A DNA stretch of 44,087 bases from Myxococcales bacterium (GTDB lineage Bacteria; Myxococcota_A; Polyangia; Polyangiales; JAFGIB01), in the NCBI GenBank assembly GCA_029880325.1, contig JAOUOP010000064.1, positions 1-44,087 of the forward strand, read 5' to 3'. Numbering within the stretch: position 1 is the first letter of the stretch; every line of letters begins with the position of its first letter. Positions 35,431 through 44,087 of this stretch are shown piece by piece. A program made the position numbers and the translations under genes. The notes under the pieces were generated by a model. The model was not told where the DNA came from and made no database searches. It worked only from the letters and a program-made list of their open reading frames with translations.

Positions 35431-35997
35431 TCAAGCCAGCGGCGCCTCGCAGCGATCGCGCAGGTCGCAGCGAGCGCAGGGCCGCCCTCGCCACAGGTGC
35501 TCGTAGAGCGCCTGGACCTCGTCCAGCATCACCTCGTCGCGCGTGACGATGCCCAGCTCGAAGTTGCGCCGGTCGCCCCCCTTGGCCCCGAGCCCCGCCC
35601 CGGTCCAGTTGGCGCTGCCCAAATACAAAAGCTCCCCGTCGACGATCACCGTCTTCAGGTGCACCCGCGGGCACATGCGCAGCTCGAGCCCCCCTTCGAT
35701 CAACGCCCGCTGGCGGTCGAAGTGTTCCCGAAAGGCCCGCGACGGGAAGCCGGCGTGCAAAATCCGCAGCTCGACCCCACGCCGGCTCAGCCGCTCGAAG
35801 ACCTCCAGCACCGAACGAAAGCCCCGCCGCCGCCCCAGGGCGAGCTCCCGATCCTCGACCATCAGCTCCTTGAGGTTGGCCGTCGCGATCCACACGCTGC
35901 GCTGGGCACCCAGCAACGCCGTGACCACGCGCTCGTAGTGCCCCCGGCCACTGACCAGCTCCAGCGATCCGGGCTCGACGCTGCGCACGAAGTCCAC
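35431..35997 (-). CDS. phospholipase D-like (HKD) protein
   Basis: A protein of 188 residues from GTG 35997. One full HKD motif: HLKTVIVDGELLYLGSANWT (about 132-151) with His, Lys, Asp and the GSxN serine/asparagine pair. One-HKD members such as Nuc endonucleases work as dimers; other members cut phosphodiesters in lipids or DNA. The C-terminus CARCDLRDRC has four cysteines that may bind metal, unusual for small PLD proteins. No signal peptide. It lies upstream of the sulfatase-like gene on the same strand but separated by the tandem repeats, so co-transcription is uncertain. Cardiolipin-synthase-like and nuclease roles are both possible. Confidence 0.8.
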   Translation of the reverse strand: MDFVRSVEPGSLELVSGRGHYERVVTALLGAQRSVWIATANLKELMVEDRELALGRRRGFRSVLEVFERLSRRGVELRILHAGFPSRAFREHFDRQRALIEGGLELRMCPRVHLKTVIVDGELLYLGSANWTGAGLGAKGGDRRNFELGIVTRDEVMLDEVQALYEHLWRGRPCARCDLRDRCEAPLA

Positions 35998-36150
35998 CGC
36001 GCGAGTCTAGTTGCGCCGCCACCCCGGCAGCCAACTTCCGGCAAGCAGACGCCCTGCCCCCACACGGCCCCCACACACGCCCCCCCCCACGCTCGGTTTG
36101 ACACCGCCCCAACCCCCGCGCGACAACGCCGCCCAGCCGGAGAGTCGCCG

Positions 36151-36873
36151 TTGCGCCGCGAGCACCGCCCCCACTACCTGCGCCTCGCCCGCGCCACCCT
36201 CGAGGCCCGCTACGCCCGCCACTTCCTCGAACCCCACTTCGACGCCGTCGGCGAAGGCACCGCCTTCGGCAACCCCTGGCACATCTCCGCCCATGGCCCC
36301 CACATCGAGCTCGGCCGCTACGTCAAAATCGACGCCAGCACCGAGCGCCCCGTGCGCCTGGTCTGCTGGCCCATCGAGCCCACCGCCACCGGCATCAAAA
36401 TCGGCGACTTCGCCATGATCAACCCGGGCGCCCGCTTCCACTGCGGCGACCGCATCGAGCTGGGCAAAAACGCCCTGCTCGCCCCCGAGGTCACCCTCAG
36501 CGACTCCGACTGGCACGACCCCTACGACCGCGTCTACACCAACGGCGCCCACGCCCCCATCATCCTGCACGATAACGTCTGGGTCGGCGAAGGCGCCCGC
36601 ATCTGCAAGGGCGTGACCATCGGCGAAAACAGCATCATCGGAGCAGGCTCGGTCGTCACCCACGACATCGACGACGACGCCATCGCCGCCGGCAATCCAG
36701 CCCGCGTCATCCGCCGCCTCGACGCCGACCGCGAGTTCATCTCCCGCGATCACGTCTACGCCCACCCCGAGGCCTTCTTCGGCGAGCTCAAGCGCATCGA
36801 GGACACGATGCTCTCGCACAACACAACTCTCGGTTACCTACGCCACCTGCTCTTCCCCAAACGCACCGACTAA
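36151..36873 (+). CDS. hexapeptide-repeat (left-handed beta-helix) acyltransferase
   Basis: A protein of 240 residues from TTG 36151 with GGAGAG about 9 bases upstream; no ATG fits. The frame is open far upstream, but that stretch overlaps other genes. Hexapeptide repeats run from about residue 50 to 190: GRYVKIDAS, KIGDFAMINPGARFHCGDRI, NVWVGEGARICKGVTIGENS, IIGAGSVVTHDI, ending in IAAGNPARVIR, the standard close of the isoleucine-patch superfamily. Members transfer acetyl or succinyl groups from CoA to sugars or other small acceptors and act as trimers. The catalytic His is probably in SDSDWHDP. It ends 4 bases before the next gene. The acceptor is unknown. Confidence 0.85.
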   Translation: MRREHRPHYLRLARATLEARYARHFLEPHFDAVGEGTAFGNPWHISAHGPHIELGRYVKIDASTERPVRLVCWPIEPTATGIKIGDFAMINPGARFHCGDRIELGKNALLAPEVTLSDSDWHDPYDRVYTNGAHAPIILHDNVWVGEGARICKGVTIGENSIIGAGSVVTHDIDDDAIAAGNPARVIRRLDADREFISRDHVYAHPEAFFGELKRIEDTMLSHNTTLGYLRHLLFPKRTD

Positions 36874-36877
36874 GCCC

Positions 36878-37624
36878 ATGCCCGGCCCAAGCACCCCCGA
36901 CGCGCGCATCTGGCGCGCCTGCCAACGCCTCAACCGCGAGCTAGAAGCCCTACGCTTCGCCGACCCGGTCACCCACGTCTATAACCCCCTGCGCTACGCC
37001 CAAAAGCCCCACCGCCAATACCTCCGCCGCTACGCCCAGAGCCCCAAGCGCGTGCTCTACCTGGGCATGAACCCGGGCCCCTACGGCATGGCCCAAACCG
37101 GTGTGCCCTTCGGCGAAATCGCCCACGTGCGCGACTGGCTCGGCATCGAAGCCCCGGTCGAGCGCCCCGACCCCGAGCACCCCAAGCGCCCCATCCAGGG
37201 CTTTGCCTGCCCCAAGAGCGAAGTCAGCGGCGCCCGCCTCTGGGGGGCCCTCAAGGCCCGCCACCGCACGCCCGAGCACTTCTTCCGTGAGCACTTCATC
37301 GCCAACTACTGCCCCCTGATCTTCATGGAAGAGAGCGGCAAAAACCGCACCCCCGACAAGCTCCCGGCCGCCGAACGCGATCCCCTCTTCGAAGCCTGCG
37401 ACAGCCACCTGCGCGCCTTGGTGAACGCCCTCGAACCCAGCTGGGTCATCGGCGTCGGCAAGTTCGCCGAAGCCCGCGCCCGCGCCGCCCTAAAGGACCA
37501 CGCGCGCGCCGCCGACATCTCCATCGCCACCGTCCTGCACCCCTCCCCCGCAAGCCCCCTGGCCAACCGCGGCTGGGCCGAGCAAGCCGAACGCCAACTG
37601 CAAGCCCTCGGCCTCTCGCTCTAA
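36878..37624 (+). CDS. SMUG1-type uracil-DNA glycosylase
   Basis: A protein of 248 residues. GMNPGPYGMAQTGVPFGE (about 63-80) is the SMUG1 active-site and uracil-binding motif with the conserved Asn, and HPSPASPLANRGW (about 221-233) is the second motif with the catalytic-region His and the intercalation loop. The family removes uracil and oxidised pyrimidines from DNA to start base excision repair. Best known from animals, SMUG1-like enzymes also occur in some bacteria including delta-proteobacteria. It follows the acyltransferase by 4 bases and may share its transcript, though the functions seem unrelated. Length is close to vertebrate SMUG1 (about 270 aa). Confidence 0.92.
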   Translation: MPGPSTPDARIWRACQRLNRELEALRFADPVTHVYNPLRYAQKPHRQYLRRYAQSPKRVLYLGMNPGPYGMAQTGVPFGEIAHVRDWLGIEAPVERPDPEHPKRPIQGFACPKSEVSGARLWGALKARHRTPEHFFREHFIANYCPLIFMEESGKNRTPDKLPAAERDPLFEACDSHLRALVNALEPSWVIGVGKFAEARARAALKDHARAADISIATVLHPSPASPLANRGWAEQAERQLQALGLSL

Positions 37625-37668
37625 CGCACGCACTTCCAAAGCCCCCACCGCTCTGGTAGCCAGCCCCC

Positions 37669-38212
37669 GTGCAACGCCTGCTGTCGCTCGCCGCCCCGCT
37701 CGACCGCCTCAGCGCCGCCACCGGCCGCGCCGTCTCCTGGCTGTCTTTGCTGATGGTGCTGCTCGGCGCCTTCAACGCCCTGGCCCGCTACCTCGGCCGC
37801 TTCGCCTCCCTCGACCTCAGCAGCAACGCCTACATCGAGCTGCAGTGGTACCTCTTCAGCGCCCTCTTTCTCCTCGGCGCCGCCGACACCCTGCGAAAGG
37901 ACGGCCACGTCCGCGTCGACGTCTTCTACGGCCGCCTGCCCCCGCGCGGCCGCGCCGCCATCGATCTGGCCGGCACCCTGCTCCTGCTCATCCCCTTCTG
38001 CGTCCTGGTCATCTACATGTCCTGGCCGGCCGTGCTCAGCTCCTGGCAGCTCGCCGAACAGTCCCCCGACCCCGGCGGCCTCCCGCGCTACCCCATCAAG
38101 ACCCTCATCCCCCTCTGCTTCGCGCTGCTAATCCTCCAGGCCCTCTCCGAAGCCCTCAAAGCCCTCTCCCGCATCATCAACCCAGAGTCCCCAGAGCCCC
38201 AGGAGCCCCCCC

Positions 38213-38223
<11 letters not shown>
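37669..38223 (+). CDS. dctQ: TRAP transporter small permease (DctQ-like)
   Basis: A protein of 184 residues from GTG 37669 with four hydrophobic helices (about 22-42, 62-80, 98-120, 143-165). NAYIELQWYLFSALFLLGAA then RKDGHVRVDV is the signature of the DctQ family, the small membrane subunit of tripartite ATP-independent periplasmic transporters. It overlaps dctM by 11 bases. Substrates are organic anions in general; the specificity-determining binding protein DctP is not next to it in this window. Confidence 0.9.
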
Positions 38224-39526
<1,303 letters not shown>

Positions 39527-39541
<15 letters not shown>

Positions 39542-41539
39542 CTCCTGAAGCCGGGCCTCATCGATCACCTCGGTGCAGAGCTTCTCCGCCTTGGTGCGCT
39601 TCGAAGCCCCCACCTTCGCCCCGGCCACCAAATACCGCGTCCCCTTCTTGACGCTCTTGTGCACCTCCCCGCCGGCAGCCTCGATGTCGGCATGAATTTC
39701 ATCCCGCGGCTTCGACAGCACCCCGGTCACGCAAAACGAAAGCCCCTCGAGCGCCCCGCCTTCGACCACCTTCGCCAGCGGCTGCTCGGCCTTCACCCCC
39801 AGCTCGAGCAACTTCTGCGCCACCGCCCGCTGCTCCGGATCGGCGAAAAACGCCGCCACACTCGCCGCCATCTTCGGCCCGATCCCATGCAGCTCCGAGA
39901 GCTCTTCCTCGAGCGCCTCACTCGAGCGCTCGAGCAGCGCCGCAAGCGTCCCATAACGCCGCGCGATCAAGCCCGCAGCCACCGCCCCCACATGGGCAAT
40001 GCCGAGCCCCGTCAAAAGCTGCGCAAGCGTCCGCCCCTCCCGCGCCCGCTCGATCGCCTCGATCACCCGGTCGACGCTCTTGTCGGCCATGCGCTCGAGC
40101 CCGAGCAACGCCTCCCGCTTCCCGGGCAACGCAAAAATATCGCCCACATCCATCAATAACCCCCGGTCAACCAGCTGCTCCACCAGCGCCTTGCCCAGGC
40201 GGTCGACATCCATCGCCCCCCGCCGCGTAAAGTAAAAGATGCCCGCCTTCACCCGCCCCGGACAGCGCCCGTTCACGCAGCGAAGCGCCGCCTCATCCTC
40301 GGCCCGCACAACCCCCGACCCGCACACAGGGCACTCCCGGGGCGGCTCCCAGGCCCGGGTCCCCTCCGGCCGCAGCTCGAGTTCCACCCCCACCACCTGC
40401 GGAATGATCTCCCCGGCCTTCTCGATCAGCACCGTATCGCCGACCCGCACATCCTTGTCGGCCACGTAGTCGATGTTGTGCAGGGACGCCCGCGACACCG
40501 TCGTCCCGCTCAGCGCCACCGGCTCCAGGTTTGCTACCGGCGTCAGCGCCCCCGTGCGCCCCACATCCGCCTCGATGCCGAGCACCTTCGTCGCCGCCCG
40601 CTCCGCCTCGTACTTGTAGGCAATCGCCCAACGCGGAAAGCGCGACGTACTGCCGAGCCGATCCCGCTCGCCCAGCGCATCCACCTTCACCACCACGCCA
40701 TCGGTCTCGTAGGGCAAGGTCTGCCGCAAATCCTCGAAGCCCTCGATGAAGTCCACCACCTCGCTGAGCCCCGCACAGCGCCGCTGCAGCCCATGGGTCG
40801 GCAAGCCCAACTCTGAAAGCGCCAAAAGCGCCGCATCATGACTGTCGTGGTAACGCTCCACCACATCGTAAAAGAAAATCCTCAGCCCCCGCTCCGCCGC
40901 CTGCCGCGAATCCAAAAGCCTTAGCGCCCCCGAAGCCGCATTGCGCGGATTGGCAAAGGGCTCCTCCTCGCGCTCAACCCGCAGCTTATTGATGCGCTCC
41001 AGGTCCCGCCGGTAGATCACCACCTCCCCGCGCAACGTAAGCGGCCGCTTGTCCGCAATCCCCAGCGGCAGCCCGCGAATCGTGCGCACATTCTCCGTCA
41101 CATCCTCGCCCACGCGCCCATCGCCGCGCGTAACGCCGCGAAAAAGCCGCCCCTCCCGGTACAGCACCTCCAGGCTCGCCCCATCCAGCTTCGGCTCGGC
41201 CACATAGGTCACCGGCTCGCCCTCATCCTGCCCCAGCCCCTCGCGCACCCGCCGATCGAACTCCGACAGCTCGGCGGCGCTGTAGGTATTGTCCAGCGAA
41301 AACATCGGCACCTCATGGGCCGCCTTCTCGATGCCCTCCCGCGGCCGCTCCCCCACCCGCTGCGTCGGCGACAGCGCGCTCACCAACTCCGGATGCTCCG
41401 CCTCCAGCGCGCGCAACGCAGCGAACAGCCGGTCGTAATCCCGGTCGCTGATCTCCGGCCGGTCGAGCACGTAATAGAGGTGATCGTGATGGGTGATCTC
41501 GGCACACAGTTGCCGGTGACGTTCCGCAGCGCTTGCCAT
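39527..41539 (-). CDS. ligA: NAD-dependent DNA ligase
   Basis: A protein of 670 residues, the normal LigA length. In order: Ia domain YYVLDRPEISDRDYD (NAD-binding Tyr/Asp), adenylation site EPKLDGASL (Lys near 115), EEPFANPRNAASGALR, LPYETDGVVVKVD, the OB domain EKAGEIIPQVVGV, a four-Cys zinc finger (CPVCGSG about 403 to CVNGRCPG), helix-hairpin-helix repeats (such as LHGIGPKMAASVA) and a BRCT domain (about 590-670; GLSFCVTGVLSKPRDE). It seals nicks in replication and repair and is essential in most bacteria. Start ATG 41539 gives the standard N-terminus. Confidence 0.97.
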
Positions 41540-41622
41540 GACGACCCCGAATTATTCACGGATCGCCGTCCCTGCCCACCGCCCCGGCACGCCCGGCCCG
41601 CCCGCGCCGGAACTCGTGCCAC

Positions 41623-41778
41623 GCGTCCATCCCGGCGGAATGCGACCACCTCGGCGCCGATCCATCCCCGCCAGCTGCGTTGCGAAGACTCGAAATACGG
41701 GAAGTATTCCATCGGATTCGCGCCTTGCTGACCGGGCGCCTCGACCCCGGTCCGGTCGCATTCCGCCGGGACGGACGC
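41623..41778. repeat. 156-bp element with 25-bp terminal inverted repeats
   Basis: Left arm 41623-41647 and right arm 41754-41778 match at 24 of 25 positions in inverted orientation (the outer GCGTCC and the inner 17 bp are exact). The 106 bases between hold a 5-bp hairpin AATAC-GGGAA-GTATT. It fills most of the 275-base gap between divergent ligA and the sigma54-activator-like gene. It looks like a MITE-type element or a large regulatory cruciform; no target-site duplication is evident. Confidence 0.7.
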
Positions 41779-41814
41779 TAAGGTCCCCCCCCGCTTCCCG
41801 CGAGACCTCCAATC

Positions 41815-44087
41815 GTGCGTCGTACCCCCATCCAGGCCCTGCTCGGCCCTGCCCTCGTACTCTACCTGGTGGCCGACGCAGCAGCCGCCGCCGGCCAGCT
41901 CGACCCGGTCGGCGCCGTGCTCGCCCTGGGCGCCGCCAGCCTCGCCCTCGCCGGCTTCGGCTCCCCGCGCAGCCTCGACCGCCCCGACACCCGCCGCGTC
42001 GGCCAGCTCGCCCTCGTCAGCGCCATCGCCCTGGTGCGCGCCGTCGCCCCCACAGCCCTCACCCTCGCGGTCGACCTGGCCCACGCCCTGGCCACCGCCG
42101 CCGCCGCCACCCTGCTCCTGCAGCTCGCCCTCAAAAGCCCCGACAACTACGCGGCCCTCTTGCGCAAAAGCCCCCCGCGCCTGCTCGTGCCCGGGCTCGG
42201 CGCCGGCGCCGCCGCCCTCGGCGTCCTGGCCCACGCCCCCGCCGTCGTCGTCCTCGGCTACCCGCTACTCTTCGACCCCGCCCTCGCCCACGCCCCCATG
42301 CTCTGGCTCGGCCTGAGCCTGCTCATCAGCCTGGGCTTGCGCCTCTCCCGCCGCCGCATGGGCAGCAGCCCCGAAGCCCTCGCCTCCAACGCCTGGGCCG
42401 TGCTCGGAATGCTCCCGGCCCTCGCCCTGCTCGCCGGCGCCCTGCTCTGGCTGCTGACCACCCGCCCCCCGGCCGCCATCCCCGCCCTGCGCCTGGGCCT
42501 GCTCATCGCCGCCGCCGCCCTCATCTGGGGCCACCTGCGGCTGGTCGACCCCAGCCGCCGCCTCACCGTCGGCGCCGCCACCCGCAACGCCGTCGCCGCC
42601 AGCGCCACCCTGCTGCTCGTCGCCGCCGCCCTGTGGCGCCTGCACGGCCTGTGGCCCAGCGGCCGTGCCCCCCAGACCGCCCTCGTCGTCGCCATCCTCA
42701 TCGCCGCCGCCGCCCTCTACCGCGGCGCCCGCGCGCTGAGCCGCCTCATCCTCTCCCCCTTCTCCGGCCGCCTGCTCAGCGCCCTCGACGAAGGCCACCG
42801 CGCCCTATCCGCCACCACCGACCTCGAACACCTGGGCGCCATCGTCCTGCGCACCGCGCGCGAAGCCTCGGGCGACAACGACTCCCAGCCCCGCCTCCAT
42901 ATCCCCGACCCCGCCCTAAGCCTGCGCATCGACGCCGCCGGCCAGGCCCACCTCAGCGAAGAACGCCTCCACCCGGTCATCGCCCAGGCCCTCGAAGCCG
43001 AGCGCGGAGAAATCCTGGTCGCCCCGTCGCTGCAGGGCGACCACGTGCGTTCGCCCGAAGAGCGCGCCTTGGCGTTGGCGCTGGCCGAAAGCGACCTGCT
43101 GTGCGTGCTGCCGCTGACGCTTGACGGTGAGTTTGAGGGGGCGTTGCTGTTGCCGCGCGGGCGCAGGCAGAGCGCGCTGACGTTGGAAGAGCTCGACGCC
43201 CTCCACGGCTATGCGCGCCACGTGGCCGGGTACTTGTCGGTGCTGACCCGGGAGCGGCGGGAGAGCCGCCGGGCGGGAGAGACGTTGTTTGCGATCCGCA
43301 GGAGCGAAGCCGAGCACCGCGAGACGCGGCGTGAGCTGGAGCGGCTGCGGGAGGATGCGCAGGCGCTGTTGGGTGGCGGGTCGATCGAGGCGCTGAAGCT
43401 GCCGACGTTGGCGTACAGCCCGACGATGCGGGTGATGCTGCAGAGGTTGGATGCGGAGGCGGAGCGGGGGACGCCGCTGATGTTGGTTGCGGAGAGGGGG
43501 AGCCCGGTGGCGCCGTTGGCGTTGCGGCTGCATCTGGCGGAGGAGCGGGATGCGGGTGGGAGCTTTGTGGTGGGCGAGTGTGCTGCGGTGGCGCGTGGGG
43601 AGGGGGAGCGGGCTTTGTTTGGGGTTGGCGGTGACGGTGGGGTTGCGGGCGGGGGTAGCGGTGAGGGTGCGGGTGCGGGTGGCGATGAAACTGCAAGTGA
43701 CGGTGCCGGCAACAGCCACCGCGGGTGGGTGCCCATGGCGGCCACCGGGACGTTGCTGCTGAGCGACCTGCCGGCCCTCGACGCCGACGCCCAGGCTGCG
43801 CTGGCGAGGGAGATCGAAGCCAGCATCAAGGAAGGCCGGCCGCGGCCGCGCGTCGTGGCGAGTACGCGCAGGAGTCCCGATGAGTTGGTGAAGGATGGGA
43901 GCCTGGTGCCGGCGCTGCGGAAGGTGTTTCCAAGGGTGCTGCGGGTGCCGCCGCTTCGGGAACGGGCGGAGGATTTGCCGTCGCTGCTGTTGCTGGCGCT
44001 GGACCGGGCGAGCCGGGTGCTGGGGCGGCCGACGATTGGGATCGAGCCGGCGGCCCGGGAGAGGCTGCTGCGCTATGACTGGCCCGG
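41815..44087 (+). CDS. membrane-bound sigma54-activator-like protein with degenerate AAA+ site (partial)
   Basis: Open from GTG 41815 to the window edge (757 codons, no stop). Residues about 1-310 contain many hydrophobic helices (LALVSAIALVRAVAPTALTL, ATLLLVAAALW). A GAF-like region follows (about 335-480) and then a coiled coil (about 480-520). The last 220 residues align with NtrC-type activators: GSFVVGECAAV for the F-V-x-x-N-C motif, GTLLLSDLPALDADAQAALA for GTLFLDE, and RVPPLRERAEDLPSLL. Walker A is replaced by AERGSPVAP, the Walker B Asp-Glu by Ser-Asp, and the GAFTGA loop by a Gly-rich stretch. It probably cannot hydrolyse ATP or remodel sigma54 normally. The C-terminal DNA-binding domain, if any, lies beyond the window. 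Confidence 0.75.
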   Translation, partial: MRRTPIQALLGPALVLYLVADAAAAAGQLDPVGAVLALGAASLALAGFGSPRSLDRPDTRRVGQLALVSAIALVRAVAPTALTLAVDLAHALATAAAATLLLQLALKSPDNYAALLRKSPPRLLVPGLGAGAAALGVLAHAPAVVVLGYPLLFDPALAHAPMLWLGLSLLISLGLRLSRRRMGSSPEALASNAWAVLGMLPALALLAGALLWLLTTRPPAAIPALRLGLLIAAAALIWGHLRLVDPSRRLTVGAATRNAVAASATLLLVAAALWRLHGLWPSGRAPQTALVVAILIAAAALYRGARALSRLILSPFSGRLLSALDEGHRALSATTDLEHLGAIVLRTAREASGDNDSQPRLHIPDPALSLRIDAAGQAHLSEERLHPVIAQALEAERGEILVAPSLQGDHVRSPEERALALALAESDLLCVLPLTLDGEFEGALLLPRGRRQSALTLEELDALHGYARHVAGYLSVLTRERRESRRAGETLFAIRRSEAEHRETRRELERLREDAQALLGGGSIEALKLPTLAYSPTMRVMLQRLDAEAERGTPLMLVAERGSPVAPLALRLHLAEERDAGGSFVVGECAAVARGEGERALFGVGGDGGVAGGGSGEGAGAGGDETASDGAGNSHRGWVPMAATGTLLLSDLPALDADAQAALAREIEASIKEGRPRPRVVASTRRSPDELVKDGSLVPALRKVFPRVLRVPPLRERAEDLPSLLLLALDRASRVLGRPTIGIEPAARERLLRYDWP

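Noticed and set aside
41538..43124. 528-codon Pro/Arg-rich frame overlapping the activator-like gene
   Set aside because: The frame from GTG 41815 gives hydrophobic helices, GAF-like and AAA+-like sequence and continues to the window edge; the Pro/Arg frame is a shift product.

Overview
The window is high-GC DNA from a delta-proteobacterial or Myxococcota-like genome. That call rests on codon use, a sulfatase fused to a MopE-type metal-binding stretch, a Cys-rich secreted protein with an anchor-like tail, a SMUG1-type glycosylase, and a TcA toxin with a peptidoglycan-binding front end. The assignment is inference; no 16S rRNA or other phylogenetic marker is present apart from ligA.

Region 1 (1-2923) is a scrap yard next to a tRNA-Lys 3' end. 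It holds an IS21-like terminus, a beheaded DUF4423/TIGR02147 regulator, three copies of a repeat built around inverted tRNA-Lys 3'-end sequence, a zinc-ribbon-type gene fragment, and an intact hipBA toxin-antitoxin pair between repeat copies B and C.

Region 2 (2924-28238) is an integrative element of about 25.3 kb. A 44-bp direct repeat (42/44 identical) bounds it: on the left a tRNA-Lys 3' fragment, on the right the 3' part of the intact tRNA-Lys(CTT) gene. Paired 9-bp TTGACACCA motifs with the same 12-bp spacing lie just inside both ends and look like integrase arm sites. The rightward module is a small HTH/excisionase-like protein, Prim-Pol primase, AAA+ helicase-like ATPase with a 40-bp palindrome in its 3' end, a second HTH protein, and a tyrosine integrase whose reading frame runs into the tRNA. 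The leftward cargo is a Zn-finger-like unknown, a fused TcB-TcC (2453 aa), a TcA (3225 aa), a one-TM-helix protein and a UvrD-like helicase. Together TcA and TcBC look like a complete two-gene Tc holotoxin with an unrecognised 296-residue effector. No virion structural or conjugation genes are visible, so the element looks satellite-like or otherwise dependent for transfer.

Region 3 (28270-44087) is chromosome-like: a Cys-rich secreted protein, a small protein behind a ribosome-site hairpin, acyl-CoA ligase, a J-domain-like protein without the HPD motif, a membrane sulfatase-fold protein, a PLD-like protein, a hexapeptide acyltransferase, SMUG1-type uracil-DNA glycosylase, TRAP transporter dctQM, ligA, and the start of a membrane-bound sigma54-activator-like protein with a degraded AAA+ site. 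A strong C-over-G bias on the + strand holds from about 35.4 to 43.05 kb whichever strand is coding, then flips inside the last gene.
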